Assembly: GCA_002170395.1 (NCBI GenBank)
Contig: NHEJ01000006.1
Coordinates: 128,416-192,415, forward strand
Direction: 5' to 3'
DNA from: Betaproteobacteria bacterium TMED82
Lineage (GTDB): Bacteria > Pseudomonadota > Gammaproteobacteria > Burkholderiales > Burkholderiaceae_A
Length of the DNA stretch: 64,000 nucleotides
The notes under the pieces are model-generated. The model was not told where the DNA came from, made no database searches, and saw nothing but the letters and a program-made list of their open reading frames with translations. A program made the position numbers and the translations under genes. The number at the start of each line of letters is the position of its first letter. The stretch's first letter is position 1. Positions 45,006-54,618 of the stretch are shown here, in pieces.

Positions 45006-46184
45006 TTAAATCACCACTAACTCTGCCCTGAGGCTACCTGAACTTTTTAAAGCCTCTATGATTGCAATTAATGAAGAAGGCGTGGCTCCGACTTGGTTCA
45101 CTGCATCAACTATCTGTCGAAGATCCACGCCGGGTTGGAATAGGAACATTGGATTATTGGGTTCTGCGACCTCCACTTCAGCATTTTGAACACCGACAGT
45201 ATCTCCTTCTGAGAAAGGTAATGGCTGACTAACCTCATTGGTAGCTGCAACAGAGACAGAAATTGTGCCGTGAGAAACTGCTGCTGCAGTTACTCTAACT
45301 TGCCGACTGATAACAACAGTGCCCGTTCTAGAGTTGATGACAATTCTCGCAGGTGGCTCTGCTGGAGCTACATCTAAATTTTCTACTATACTCATGAAAG
45401 CAACTCTTTGAGTCATATCCTCTGGAGCCTCTATTACTATACTTACAGGATCCAGAGCTTGTGCCACTCCGTCACCAAACGTTTCGTTGATTTTCCGAAC
45501 AATCGCGTTTGTGGTTGAGAAATCTCCCTCCCGTACATTAATGACAACATAATCAGTATTCTCAAAGGGAGTAGGAACCTCTCTTTCAACAATACCTCCA
45601 TTAGGTAATCTGGCGGAGGTAGGAACACCTACTACGACCTTTGAGCCAGCGCCGGCAGCATCAATTCCGGTAGCAGTCAATGGGCCTTGAGCTAAAGCAT
45701 AAACTTCTCCATTTGCTCCTCGTAGGCTTGTAAGCAAAAGATTTCCACCTCTTAAATTTGTAGCTTTTCCAATTGCAGCAACACTTACATCGATCCTCTG
45801 CCCGGGCTTACTAAAACCAGGAAGTTCTGCTGTTACCATCACTGCAGCTACGTTCTTAAGGTCTAGTCGACCAGTAGCCTGATTTGCGGCCTCAAAATCT
45901 GCTAACTGACCAGTAATACTAACGCCCAATTTACCTAAAATTGAACTCAAACTTTGAGTAGTAAAGAAAATGCTTGCTCCATCACCAGTTCCCTGTAAAC
46001 CTACCACAAGTCCGTAGCCAATGAGCTGATTTGATCTAGCAGCGGCTGGGGTCGCTAAATCCTTTATTCGATCAGCAAATGTTTGTTGACAAACAAGGGA
46101 TAAAAAAAATAAAAGAGTGGCTTTAGTTACGAGAACAATAAATTTTGTGTAATGCGAACTAAATTTGTTTTTTTTATTTAACAC
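45006..46184 (-). CDS. flgI: Flagellar P-ring protein FlgI
   Basis: GTG start at 46184 with GGAGAG upstream. Residues 1-37 are a basic stretch, a hydrophobic core (FIVLVTKATLLFFLSLVC) and a cleavage site near TFA-DR, so it is exported. RSNQLIGYGLVVGLQGTGDG and the C-terminal LRQIVDAVNQVGATPSSLIAI are FlgI signatures. It forms the ring around the rod in the peptidoglycan layer. Length 392 is only slightly above usual. It is between flgH and flgJ in the standard order. Confidence 0.96.
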   Translation of the reverse strand: MLNKKNKFSSHYTKFIVLVTKATLLFFLSLVCQQTFADRIKDLATPAAARSNQLIGYGLVVGLQGTGDGASIFFTTQSLSSILGKLGVSITGQLADFEAANQATGRLDLKNVAAVMVTAELPGFSKPGQRIDVSVAAIGKATNLRGGNLLLTSLRGANGEVYALAQGPLTATGIDAAGAGSKVVVGVPTSARLPNGGIVEREVPTPFENTDYVVINVREGDFSTTNAIVRKINETFGDGVAQALDPVSIVIEAPEDMTQRVAFMSIVENLDVAPAEPPARIVINSRTGTVVISRQVRVTAAAVSHGTISVSVAATNEVSQPLPFSEGDTVGVQNAEVEVAEPNNPMFLFQPGVDLRQIVDAVNQVGATPSSLIAIIEALKSSGSLRAELVVI

Positions 46185-46218
46185 TAATTACTCTCCAGAC
46201 TTTCGTCCAAATTTTTAA

Positions 46219-46908
46219 TTAAAAGGGCCAAAGTTGCATTAGCAATGTTGTTCCCCAGGGAACTCGATTAGCTGTGTTCAGCTCACCACTTCCAACATAA
46301 GAAATTTGCGCATTAGCTAGTCTCCTAGAAAAAACTGTTCCATTTGGTGCAACGTCTTCTGTTCTCACTATTCCGGCAACTCGGATTATCTCACTACCTT
46401 CCGATAAGTCTAATTTTTTTTCGCCCTTAACAATAAGGTTTCCATTTGGCAGAATTTGAACCACAGTTGCTGCAATTTGACCAGATAGGGTTGCTTGCTG
46501 ATCGGCTGTCCCGGTCGACTCACTGCTTATGTTAGATCCATCTAACTTCAGTCCCCCAATATTATTTTTTACTATTGGTAGCTTATCTAGATAACCAGCG
46601 GCTACGTCATTGGAACTCTCCCTTTCTACATTTGTATTTTGAGTACGAGAGGCCTGAGCTCTCTCATCCAAAACAACAACCACAATATCTCCAACCTTAA
46701 AATCCTTTCTCCTGCCAAACCAACTATCACTCATGCCACCGCTATACAAAGAACCGGTTACGGGCTTCGGTGCTGTGTCAATTGACGGAAAGACTGCAGC
46801 ATAATCTGGATCGGGTAAAACTTTTTGATGTGTCGCACACCCATTCAAAGCAAAAAAGGCTAAAAGAAAAAATATTTTAGTAAAAAAAGTTTTCGTTATG
46901 TTTTTCAT
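46219..46908 (-). CDS. flgH: Flagellar L-ring lipoprotein FlgH
   Basis: The ATG at 46908 (MKNITKTF) is preferred, with GGAAA upstream; an ATG at 46920 would overlap the flgG stop. A signal peptide ends in the lipobox LNGC, so the Cys is lipidated. GSLYSGGMSDSWFGRRKDFKVGDIVVVVLDERAQASR and LPNGNLIVKGEKKL are conserved FlgH segments, and the C-terminus VPWGTTLLMQLWPF is the membrane-ring end. About 229 residues, usual size. It forms the outer-membrane ring, implying a Gram-negative envelope. Confidence 0.95.
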   Translation of the reverse strand: MKNITKTFFTKIFFLLAFFALNGCATHQKVLPDPDYAAVFPSIDTAPKPVTGSLYSGGMSDSWFGRRKDFKVGDIVVVVLDERAQASRTQNTNVERESSNDVAAGYLDKLPIVKNNIGGLKLDGSNISSESTGTADQQATLSGQIAATVVQILPNGNLIVKGEKKLDLSEGSEIIRVAGIVRTEDVAPNGTVFSRRLANAQISYVGSGELNTANRVPWGTTLLMQLWPF

Positions 46909-46919
46909 GCTAATTTCCA

Positions 46920-47705
46920 TTAAAGATTATTATTTAAGAAACGTAACATTCCATCAGTTGCGGAGATGGATTTTGAATTCACCTCATATGCTCGCTGCGT
47001 TTCAATCATGTTCACCATTTCTTCAACGACATTTACATTGGACGCCTCTAGTGTTCCTTGACGAATAACTCCAGCACCTTCAAGTCCCGGGTTTAAAACA
47101 TTCGGGACGCCACTTGCAATTGTTTCTTTGTAGAGATTTGATCCGATGGGCTGAAGACCGGCATTATTTAAAAAGCGAGAAATCTGTATTTGTCCTAAGA
47201 CTTGCTGCCCCTGACCAGCAAATAACTCAACTGAAACAATTCCGTCTCTTCCGATTGTGACACTCGAGGTATTTGGAGGTAATGTGATCACGGGTTGTAA
47301 AAGATCGCCATTGGAGGTAACTAATTGCCCTAGGTTTGAAAGCTTAAATCCGCCATCTCTAGAGTAAGCTATGGTTCCATCTTGTTGAGATATTTGAAAA
47401 AATCCATCCCCATCTATAGCTAGATCCAGAGCGTTATCTGTTGTAATAATATTACCTTGGTTGTGAATTTTTTCATTTGCTAAGACTCGGGTACCCGTCC
47501 CCATTAATAAGCCTATCGGTGCCTGAGTATCTGCACCAGTTTGACCACCAGCCTGCCTAATATTTTGATAAAGCAAATCTTCGAACACTGCCCTCTCTCT
47601 TTTAAACCCAGTAGTAGAAACGTTGGCGAGATTATTTGAAATAACGCTCATTCTTCTTTGCTGTGCATCTAATCCAGTTTTTGAAATGAATAAAGAAGCA
47701 TCCAT
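46920..47705 (-). CDS. flgG: Distal rod protein FlgG
   Basis: A 261-residue rod protein. QQRRMSVISNNLANVSTTGFKRERAVFEDLLY is the FlgG N-terminal motif, ALDLAIDGDGFFQI is the middle, and SNVNVVEEMVNMIETQRAYEVNSKSI is the C-terminal helix. Length is normal. FlgG builds the distal rod and is directly adjacent to the hook. Unlike FlgE and FlgK it has no insertion, so the enlargement starts at the hook. Confidence 0.97.
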   Translation of the reverse strand: MDASLFISKTGLDAQQRRMSVISNNLANVSTTGFKRERAVFEDLLYQNIRQAGGQTGADTQAPIGLLMGTGTRVLANEKIHNQGNIITTDNALDLAIDGDGFFQISQQDGTIAYSRDGGFKLSNLGQLVTSNGDLLQPVITLPPNTSSVTIGRDGIVSVELFAGQGQQVLGQIQISRFLNNAGLQPIGSNLYKETIASGVPNVLNPGLEGAGVIRQGTLEASNVNVVEEMVNMIETQRAYEVNSKSISATDGMLRFLNNNL

Positions 47706-47729
47706 TTTTTTACTCCCAATAAAATTTTA

Positions 47730-48500
47730 TTAATTATTTCTCATCATTGTTGTACCCGATTCGTCTAAAGTCTTTGCTTCCTTGATGATTCTCACTTGCG
47801 ATTCGTAGTCTCTTTCATGTTCAATGAGATTAACCATTGCGTGAATTGGATTCACATTACTACCTTCCAAAACACCTGGAGTGATAGAGGGAACTACATC
47901 ACCACTTTCAAAATCACCATTTTCCTCAACATTTTGTCCAATTGCTTGGAATAAACCATCCTCCCTACGAGTCAAAAAAGTGTCTTTAGCCTCCCTGATG
48001 AGCAATTGGGCAACAATCACATTTGGAGCAACTCCTACGACATTTGGATCTTTAGTAACTACAGTTCCATCTCGAGTGATAGTTATGTTGAAACCTAATG
48101 GAACACTTATTGGTCCTCCCTCTTCACTCAATATTATGTGCCCCTGACCATTCTCTAAAATCCCACTATTATTTACCCTCAGATCACCTCTCCTAGTAAA
48201 GGCAAGTTCCCCATTTGGTGCTTGAACGCCCATTACGGTTTTATTATCTAAAGCGATATCTAAAGCCTTATTTGTGACCATACGGGCCCCAGGATCTAAA
48301 TTTATTCGATCAGCCGATCGAGCTTGTGGCTGAATACGGGTATCATAGCCATCTCCTCTTGTTTTTATAGAGATTAAAGCCTGTTTGAAACTTTTTTTAA
48401 AACCCACAGTAGAAACATTAGCAAGGTCATTGGATTGAACTTGCCTTTGTGGCCTCCGTTCATTTATTCCTGCTAAAGCTGTGTAAATAAGGCGATCCAT
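47730..48500 (-). CDS. flgF: Proximal rod protein FlgF
   Basis: A 256-residue rod protein: NERRPQRQVQSNDLANVSTVGFKKSF, KALDIALDNKTVMGVQ, and C-terminal EGSNVNPIHAMVNLIEHERDYESQV. The usual AMxGL start motif is altered to TALAGINERRPQRQ, but the rest matches. Length is normal for FlgF. It lies between flgE and flgG, 24 bases from flgG. Confidence 0.94.
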   Translation of the reverse strand: MDRLIYTALAGINERRPQRQVQSNDLANVSTVGFKKSFKQALISIKTRGDGYDTRIQPQARSADRINLDPGARMVTNKALDIALDNKTVMGVQAPNGELAFTRRGDLRVNNSGILENGQGHIILSEEGGPISVPLGFNITITRDGTVVTKDPNVVGVAPNVIVAQLLIREAKDTFLTRREDGLFQAIGQNVEENGDFESGDVVPSITPGVLEGSNVNPIHAMVNLIEHERDYESQVRIIKEAKTLDESGTTMMRNN

Positions 48501-48528
48501 TTTTTTACTCTCTCCCTACTTAAAAAAA

Positions 48529-51500
48529 TTATCTAATGTTTATAATCGCTTGAGTCAGAGTGTTGTTTGTCTCAATTGCCTTTGCATTCGCTTGGAAGTT
48601 TCTTTGGTTTGTAATCAACTCAATCAACTCCTTAGTCAAATCAACATTTGCTCTCTCTCTAGCACCTGCACGAACCGTGCCAAATCCTGCTGTACCTGCT
48701 TCACCAAGTGTTACTGAACCAGATTTAGAAGTTGAAAAATAACTTGCGTCACCAATCTGCCGTAAACCAGTTGGGTTCGCAAAGTTTGCAATTACAACCT
48801 TAGCTAGATTTTTTTGACTTCCGTTGGAGTAATTCGCACTAACTAAACCATCATCACCAATATCCAAACCAATTAAGTCACCTTCAGGACGCCCATTCTG
48901 ATTTTGCGCTAGAACAGAAAAAGGATTTGAAAACTGGGTTGAACCAGCATAATTGACCGCAAACTGCAAAGTAGCTCCAGAATCTCCAATCGTTGTACTT
49001 TTAAAGGCGATAGCTGATAAAGGAGATGACAAGTTACCTGCAGTATCAAATGTTAGTTCACCTTTATCAAAGAAAATGGGAGAGAATAAATCTCTGGTTT
49101 CCTCTTCAGAAAAATCACCTGGATTGGAAGTTTCTAAACCATCTCTGTCTACATACAATGGAAAACCTTCGTCATCAGTTGCTTGCGGAGGTTCAATGAA
49201 TTCACTGGTGGATCCTTTGGCACTTTCCAAATCAGAAAGCCCCCATATTCCTGGACCACTTACCTTCAAGAAGGAAGAATCGCCGGTTGTACCGGTAGTA
49301 AATTCAAAGAATCTAGTTCCATTTACAGGATTAGTTTTGACTAATAACTTTACTCCGTTGACAGTTCTCCCAAAATTATCTGCAAGGGAATTAACTCTTT
49401 TTTCTAAAAGAGCTCTGAACTCCTCGATGTTATAGTCTGGCTTATTTGGCATTTTAATGAGCCCAGTAACATTATCTACTGTAACTACAAACGTATCGTT
49501 TCTTGGATCAACAGCAAACTTGTTATCCAAATTAATACCAATTGATGTTCCCTGTAAAACAGCTGGTAACGACTGAATGCCCCTTAGGGGGACATCCGAC
49601 TCCTCAACTACCGGAGTAGGTCCAACAGCAGCTGGCTCGACAAGATCTGCCCTTTGACTCTCAAACCCGAATAACAAATTTGCCAAGGGAGTTGAATCAC
49701 TGATTTTAACTGTAGATTCATCGCCCGTGGTTCCTGAAGCTATATTAAAAGTTTTTGTTGTATCGTCAAAGTCAACTTTAATACCATAGCGTTGATCCGC
49801 TTGGGTTCTAATTTCATCTCCATTTGGATAGAAACCGCTTCCATATAGATCTGTATCTGCATCTACAGAAGTAGGCTGTAAACCCAAACCAAATAACTCA
49901 TTTTCTGTTGCTTCCTGAGCAGATTGAAGACTTACCTGGTCATTCTGTGCAGAACCGAAAGTAAAACCACCATCTACTTCGTTGTAACCCACCTCTAAAT
50001 TTAAGAAACGATTTTCTCTTGAAATTGCAGATGAGCTATTTATCGTAGCAGTACTATCTTGCTCTACGATAAAATCCTGCACATTTAAAAGAGTGGTAGT
50101 TGCGTTCGCAGCTTGCGTACTAGCAAGAGTAACGAGCGTATTCGCTTCGTTATCTGCTTTAGCCTTAGCATCTCTAATAGCCTGTAAGACGCTCGCACTA
50201 GTTGCAGCCCTTTGCGAATATGCTTCAACAGCAGCCCTCTGTAACCCTGCTCCATTATTTAATACTGCCAAATACACGGAGAGGCCCGTTGCCGATGATC
50301 TTTCAGATTCGCTGGTGGCAGCTGCCAAAATCGTAGCCACATTATCATAAAATTCATTTCCAATATTTTGTGACGCTGCAGCTACCTTTACTGCCGCCAA
50401 AACATCATCCTTATCTCCTTTGTTTTCGACGGCCACTCTTGCAGCAACCTGTAACGGTGCTATTGACTCTGCAACCTGTCTAGCGAAATCCCGTTCTGTC
50501 AAATCAGCAGTATTAAAATAGTCTTGAACTTGGTTTACAGTCATAGTGATACCGGTCGCTTCAGTATCAACCAATGTAAAGAAATCAATATCTCCATCGT
50601 CAAGTACGAAATTCATTACTACCGTGTTTGCAGGAGCAGAGGTTGCAGAAATAGCTGCATCGGGAAATCTATCTGATAATACTCTTGTGAAAAAAGTGGC
50701 TACATCTGACGCAGTTTCTATCGAATTACCACCAGCAGCAGGCGCTATAGTATATTCAACTCCACCTACTGAAACCTTTTTTCCTTCCGTGATTGGATTT
50801 GCAGGAGCAGTGAAAGTCAGCGTTTGAATTTCAGGTTTAGTAACCTGATAACTTTGAATTTGAGCACTATCGACTGTGACATCTACTCCGTCTGAAATTG
50901 TAGAGCTTAGAGGTTGAATGTCTTCATCTACGGTAAGAAACTGCACTGTGAATGTACCATCATCATTATCTAATATCTCCCTCTTAGCGGTAGCGGCATC
51001 AGGATATGTTGGTGTTCCAAAAGTTGCAGCGGCATACTCACGAGTTGTATAAAACGAATTCGTAGCAGTGTCGTAAGTACCTGCGTTTAAACCCATCTGA
51101 TTCCCCAAAGGGTCTGTGACAGTTAAGTTACCTACAGAAGACTCAGTTGTTTCAAATTGAATTATAATTTTTCCATTTCCAAGATCTACTATTTGTCTTA
51201 CCTCATCATCATTAGCATCTTTCTTAGTTTTCTTAAAAGCAGGTACTTCCTCTGCTAAATCCTCATCGATGATGGCATCCACAACCTTTCTGGCTAAATT
51301 AATTGCAGATATATCGGCACTGTAACCACTGACAATAACCGATCCACCAGTGTTGTCGCTTGTCGTCGGCAGGGTTACGTTTATAGTTGTTGGCAATGTA
51401 CCAGCTATAACTGCTGTGAAACTCGTGAAGTCAATCTGCTGAGCTTTAGCTACTCCTACTTCTTGGTAATTCCCAGTTGCAACTAATGCATCAATGGTAG

Positions 51501-53700
51501 CTCTATTAACAGCTTTAGCATCTTGATTATTATCAAAATCTCTAACAGTTGTCAGTGTTGTTGCCCCAGCGGTAAAAATATTCTTGTTATCTGTAAGCGT
51601 AAAGGCTGAGTCCCCGTCTGAACGGAGAAATTGAATTTGAAAGGAGGTGCCAGCAGAACTTATTAAAAAATCTCTTTTTCCGTCCCCGACGGAATCCGAA
51701 GAGTCTTGAATATAAAAGGTTGATACTGCGCTGCCTACAGACTGTGTTTCAAGTGATTTAACTACAGCAGCGACTACAGCAGAGCTATTTGCAGTTGTTC
51801 CAGTTAAATCGATGGAATAACTAGTTGATCCCACCGCCAAAGATAAGGCACCAGTAGCGGAAACAAAAACTTGGCCAGTTCCTGACGCAGTCGTATTAAA
51901 AGCAGTTGCAATGGCATTTGATGCAGTAACCGCAAAATTTGAGCGCTGACCAAACTGTGCTTGTAGTTCACTAGCCTGAACCGTTGCTTGCACACCAGTT
52001 GTATCATCTATGGTGAAAGTACCAGTAGCCGAGGGATTTGTTGAAGTTACAGTTAAAGCACTTGTTGTTATTTTTTGTCTCTCTGCCCTTGTCGGTTGAG
52101 CTGCATCTGCTGCAATATTCGTAACACCCAGATCAAGTGTTTGTAGTCGAGAATTTTCAGCTCCCAACAAAGAGGTAGTACTAGCACTTATCAAAAAATC
52201 TGACTTTTGAGATCGAGCCGCCGCAAAAGTGTTAAGAGCAGCAATTCGCTCTGCGGCGACACTTAAATTAGCAGCTGTTAAACCTTTTTCAAAAGCCTGT
52301 TCGTCAATTTGAGCTTGAATTGCAGTAACTGCGTCCTCTTGAGTAATTCTTTTAAAGTCACCAAAAACTCCTTGCGAAGGATCATCCCCTGTTCTTTTTT
52401 CGGTCAGTGTAACAATTATTTCGTCATCTTCCGTAGGTGTTTGATCTTCCTGATTAGCTATTAACTTAAATAAATCAGCAGTTGTTGAGGTTTCAGTAGC
52501 TTTTAAAGTAGAAAAATCAAAAAATCTTTGATCTCCATAAACTCGATTAATTTCATTGGTGATTTCTCTTGCGATTTCAACACCAGTGTATTCCTTGGTT
52601 TTATCCGCTCCTAATTCGTTTAAAAAAGATAAGTTAATGACTGCAGGTTCGATGGTATCGTCGACGTTCAAAGTAAACTGAATTGGAGATTGAGAGGTAA
52701 TACCAGCAAATGTTGTTGATTCCTCCAAATTTATCTGCGATAAAAGCTCAGTAATTTTCGCTGGAACATTAAATCCATTCTTCCAGCCGTTGATCAAACT
52801 ATCAGATAAGGCACCTCCAGAAGCTGTCGCTGGCACAGAGTCTTGTTTATTCTTTAAATCATCAATATTAAAGAGTTTTGTAATGCCTCTTGCTATGTCC
52901 TCGGGAGGAATAGGAGGATTTCCATTTTCAGAACGCACCTCTCCGTATTTATTAACGTATAGTATTTCACCTTTTGCGTCTGTAGCTTGTATTAGAAGTT
53001 CATCTAGTTTCGTGTCGCCGATGAAGACATGTGTTTGAAATTTATTAGTTGGGTCATCAGGAGTAGCTCTCTTGGTTTTTTGATAAAAAATGGTCGCTAG
53101 ATACTCATTTCCTCCTGCATCAAAAACTGTAACCGCAGTCGTCAAGTTATATGTCGCTGGATCATCTTTGTCGAATGGAATTTCAATAACTTCAGCGTCA
53201 GCAGGCAAGTTCAAAGCAAGATCAACCAAGGAAGTCTCTCTGGCATCTCCAGCTGTAGATCTTGGTATGATGAGTTTTTGTAGTGCCTCTAAATCTGCCT
53301 TTCCGTTACTATCAACAGTTGCAGCTTGGAGAAACTGCCCAGCCGAGTTCACAACTGCGAATGAGTCGTCTAGTAGAAAGGTGCCATTTCGAGTGTAGAT
53401 ATCCTGTAACCCGTCGGGAGATTTCAATGGAAAAAATCCATCGCCAGTGATCCCAATGTCCAAAGAGTTTGCAGAGAACTCAATATTACCCTGACTAAAC
53501 TCCTGTGACACTTGCTTCAAGGCTACACCCTGTCCAATTACTGAGGAAGCTTTTTGCAGAGGTGAAGTCGCAAAAATATCTCCAAAGTCGGCCCTAGACC
53601 GCTTAAAACCGGTTGTTCCAGTGTTTGCAATATTGTTACTAGTTACACTCAAAGCCGCTGTTGCGGCATTAAGACCTGTTAATGAGGTATAAAAGGACAT
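48529..53700 (-). CDS. flgE: Hook protein FlgE, giant (1723 aa)
   Basis: N-terminus MSFYTSLTGLNAATAALSVTSNNIANTGTTGFKRSRADFGD and SLDIGITGDGFFPL, and C-terminus ANVDLTKELIELITNQRNFQANAKAIETNN are FlgE. Typical FlgE is 400-450 residues, with some around 850; here about 1300 extra residues lie in the middle. They include beta-type modules resembling those of the giant flagellin and FliD (PEIQTLTFTA...VSVGGVEYTIAPAAG, and GGSVIVSGYSADISA), a long Ala-rich helical segment around residues 1100-1220, and several acidic stretches. GGAGAG-like ribosome site precedes the ATG at 53700. One open frame; no sign of fusion to an enzyme. Confidence 0.95.
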   Translation of the reverse strand: MSFYTSLTGLNAATAALSVTSNNIANTGTTGFKRSRADFGDIFATSPLQKASSVIGQGVALKQVSQEFSQGNIEFSANSLDIGITGDGFFPLKSPDGLQDIYTRNGTFLLDDSFAVVNSAGQFLQAATVDSNGKADLEALQKLIIPRSTAGDARETSLVDLALNLPADAEVIEIPFDKDDPATYNLTTAVTVFDAGGNEYLATIFYQKTKRATPDDPTNKFQTHVFIGDTKLDELLIQATDAKGEILYVNKYGEVRSENGNPPIPPEDIARGITKLFNIDDLKNKQDSVPATASGGALSDSLINGWKNGFNVPAKITELLSQINLEESTTFAGITSQSPIQFTLNVDDTIEPAVINLSFLNELGADKTKEYTGVEIAREITNEINRVYGDQRFFDFSTLKATETSTTADLFKLIANQEDQTPTEDDEIIVTLTEKRTGDDPSQGVFGDFKRITQEDAVTAIQAQIDEQAFEKGLTAANLSVAAERIAALNTFAAARSQKSDFLISASTTSLLGAENSRLQTLDLGVTNIAADAAQPTRAERQKITTSALTVTSTNPSATGTFTIDDTTGVQATVQASELQAQFGQRSNFAVTASNAIATAFNTTASGTGQVFVSATGALSLAVGSTSYSIDLTGTTANSSAVVAAVVKSLETQSVGSAVSTFYIQDSSDSVGDGKRDFLISSAGTSFQIQFLRSDGDSAFTLTDNKNIFTAGATTLTTVRDFDNNQDAKAVNRATIDALVATGNYQEVGVAKAQQIDFTSFTAVIAGTLPTTINVTLPTTSDNTGGSVIVSGYSADISAINLARKVVDAIIDEDLAEEVPAFKKTKKDANDDEVRQIVDLGNGKIIIQFETTESSVGNLTVTDPLGNQMGLNAGTYDTATNSFYTTREYAAATFGTPTYPDAATAKREILDNDDGTFTVQFLTVDEDIQPLSSTISDGVDVTVDSAQIQSYQVTKPEIQTLTFTAPANPITEGKKVSVGGVEYTIAPAAGGNSIETASDVATFFTRVLSDRFPDAAISATSAPANTVVMNFVLDDGDIDFFTLVDTEATGITMTVNQVQDYFNTADLTERDFARQVAESIAPLQVAARVAVENKGDKDDVLAAVKVAAASQNIGNEFYDNVATILAAATSESERSSATGLSVYLAVLNNGAGLQRAAVEAYSQRAATSASVLQAIRDAKAKADNEANTLVTLASTQAANATTTLLNVQDFIVEQDSTATINSSSAISRENRFLNLEVGYNEVDGGFTFGSAQNDQVSLQSAQEATENELFGLGLQPTSVDADTDLYGSGFYPNGDEIRTQADQRYGIKVDFDDTTKTFNIASGTTGDESTVKISDSTPLANLLFGFESQRADLVEPAAVGPTPVVEESDVPLRGIQSLPAVLQGTSIGINLDNKFAVDPRNDTFVVTVDNVTGLIKMPNKPDYNIEEFRALLEKRVNSLADNFGRTVNGVKLLVKTNPVNGTRFFEFTTGTTGDSSFLKVSGPGIWGLSDLESAKGSTSEFIEPPQATDDEGFPLYVDRDGLETSNPGDFSEEETRDLFSPIFFDKGELTFDTAGNLSSPLSAIAFKSTTIGDSGATLQFAVNYAGSTQFSNPFSVLAQNQNGRPEGDLIGLDIGDDGLVSANYSNGSQKNLAKVVIANFANPTGLRQIGDASYFSTSKSGSVTLGEAGTAGFGTVRAGARERANVDLTKELIELITNQRNFQANAKAIETNNTLTQAIINIR

Positions 53701-53767
53701 AGTCTAACTCTCCAGAATAAAAATGTTCAAACAAAAATAAAAACTCTTAACTAATTCCATCATTGAC

Positions 53768-54610
53768 TTACCTAAGTAAATCGTTTTCTTCTCCTTCGGG
53801 TAAAGCATCTGCATCAGCAATGACTGAATCTTCCTCATTAATGAAGCTTTCAGTACTCTTTTGATTGTTCTGGTCTTTAAAAGATTGAGCTCCATCAATT
53901 CTTAGTACTTGGCTGAGATTTACCGTTGCACCATTTGCTACCTCAAGAATTAGGTCATCAAATTCAGGGCTGTAAGTTACCGACTTAATAGTTGACGGAG
54001 TACTTATTGGAACCTGGGAATTCGAGCCATCATAACCACGAACAGAAGCAACTAATTTATATTGTCCATCAGGCATTAATTTTCCATTAGAATCTTTGCC
54101 ATCCCATGAGACATTAAAATTTCCAGGTGCTTGCCTTCCATAGTTAACAGTGCGTATTAGTTGCCCACTACTACCGTAGACATTTAGCACAACGCTTTCG
54201 GCACCCGCATTCTTATCTAACTCTAGAATTCCAGAAATGGGACTGCCATTTTCTAAAATGGCTGGGCCGTTTGGTGCCTGAACCTTTTTACCAATAAGAG
54301 AAGCACCAGTTAGCATTCTTTCTTTCTGTAAAGATCCCACTAAGCCATCTAGCGATTGAGACATTGAGGTGGTTGCCTCTAATTGTGAGAACTGAGCTAG
54401 TTGTGCAACGAATTCCTCATTTTTCATTGGATCAAGAGGATTTTGATTTTGTAATTGGGTGGTAAATAATAATAAAAATTCTTTTTGCCCCATCTCATCA
54501 TTAACATCTGCCCCTTCCTCAAAAATTTTAGGGGCTTTTTGTGCTTTTTGGTATTCACTGTAAGTTTGAATACCTGTTGGAAGCTCAAAGTCATCTGCTG
54601 TAATTGTCAT
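53768..54610 (-). CDS. flgD: Hook-capping protein FlgD
   Basis: A 280-residue FlgD. MGQKEFLLLFTTQLQNQNPLDPMKNEEFVAQLAQFSQLEATTSM is the conserved N-terminal region that caps the hook tip, and GNFNVSWDGKDSNGKLMPDGQYK is the FlgD Ig-like domain. The last 45 residues are acidic and extend beyond most FlgD proteins. Despite capping a giant hook, the cap itself is only slightly longer than usual. It lies 8 bases after flgC and 67 bases before flgE. Confidence 0.95.
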   Translation of the reverse strand: MTITADDFELPTGIQTYSEYQKAQKAPKIFEEGADVNDEMGQKEFLLLFTTQLQNQNPLDPMKNEEFVAQLAQFSQLEATTSMSQSLDGLVGSLQKERMLTGASLIGKKVQAPNGPAILENGSPISGILELDKNAGAESVVLNVYGSSGQLIRTVNYGRQAPGNFNVSWDGKDSNGKLMPDGQYKLVASVRGYDGSNSQVPISTPSTIKSVTYSPEFDDLILEVANGATVNLSQVLRIDGAQSFKDQNNQKSTESFINEEDSVIADADALPEGEENDLLR

Positions 54611-54618
54611 AATAATCC

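Noticed and set aside
48953..49435. Antisense 160-aa open frame inside flgE
   Set aside because: Shadow of the flgE reading frame on the opposite strand; no ribosome site and low-complexity composition.
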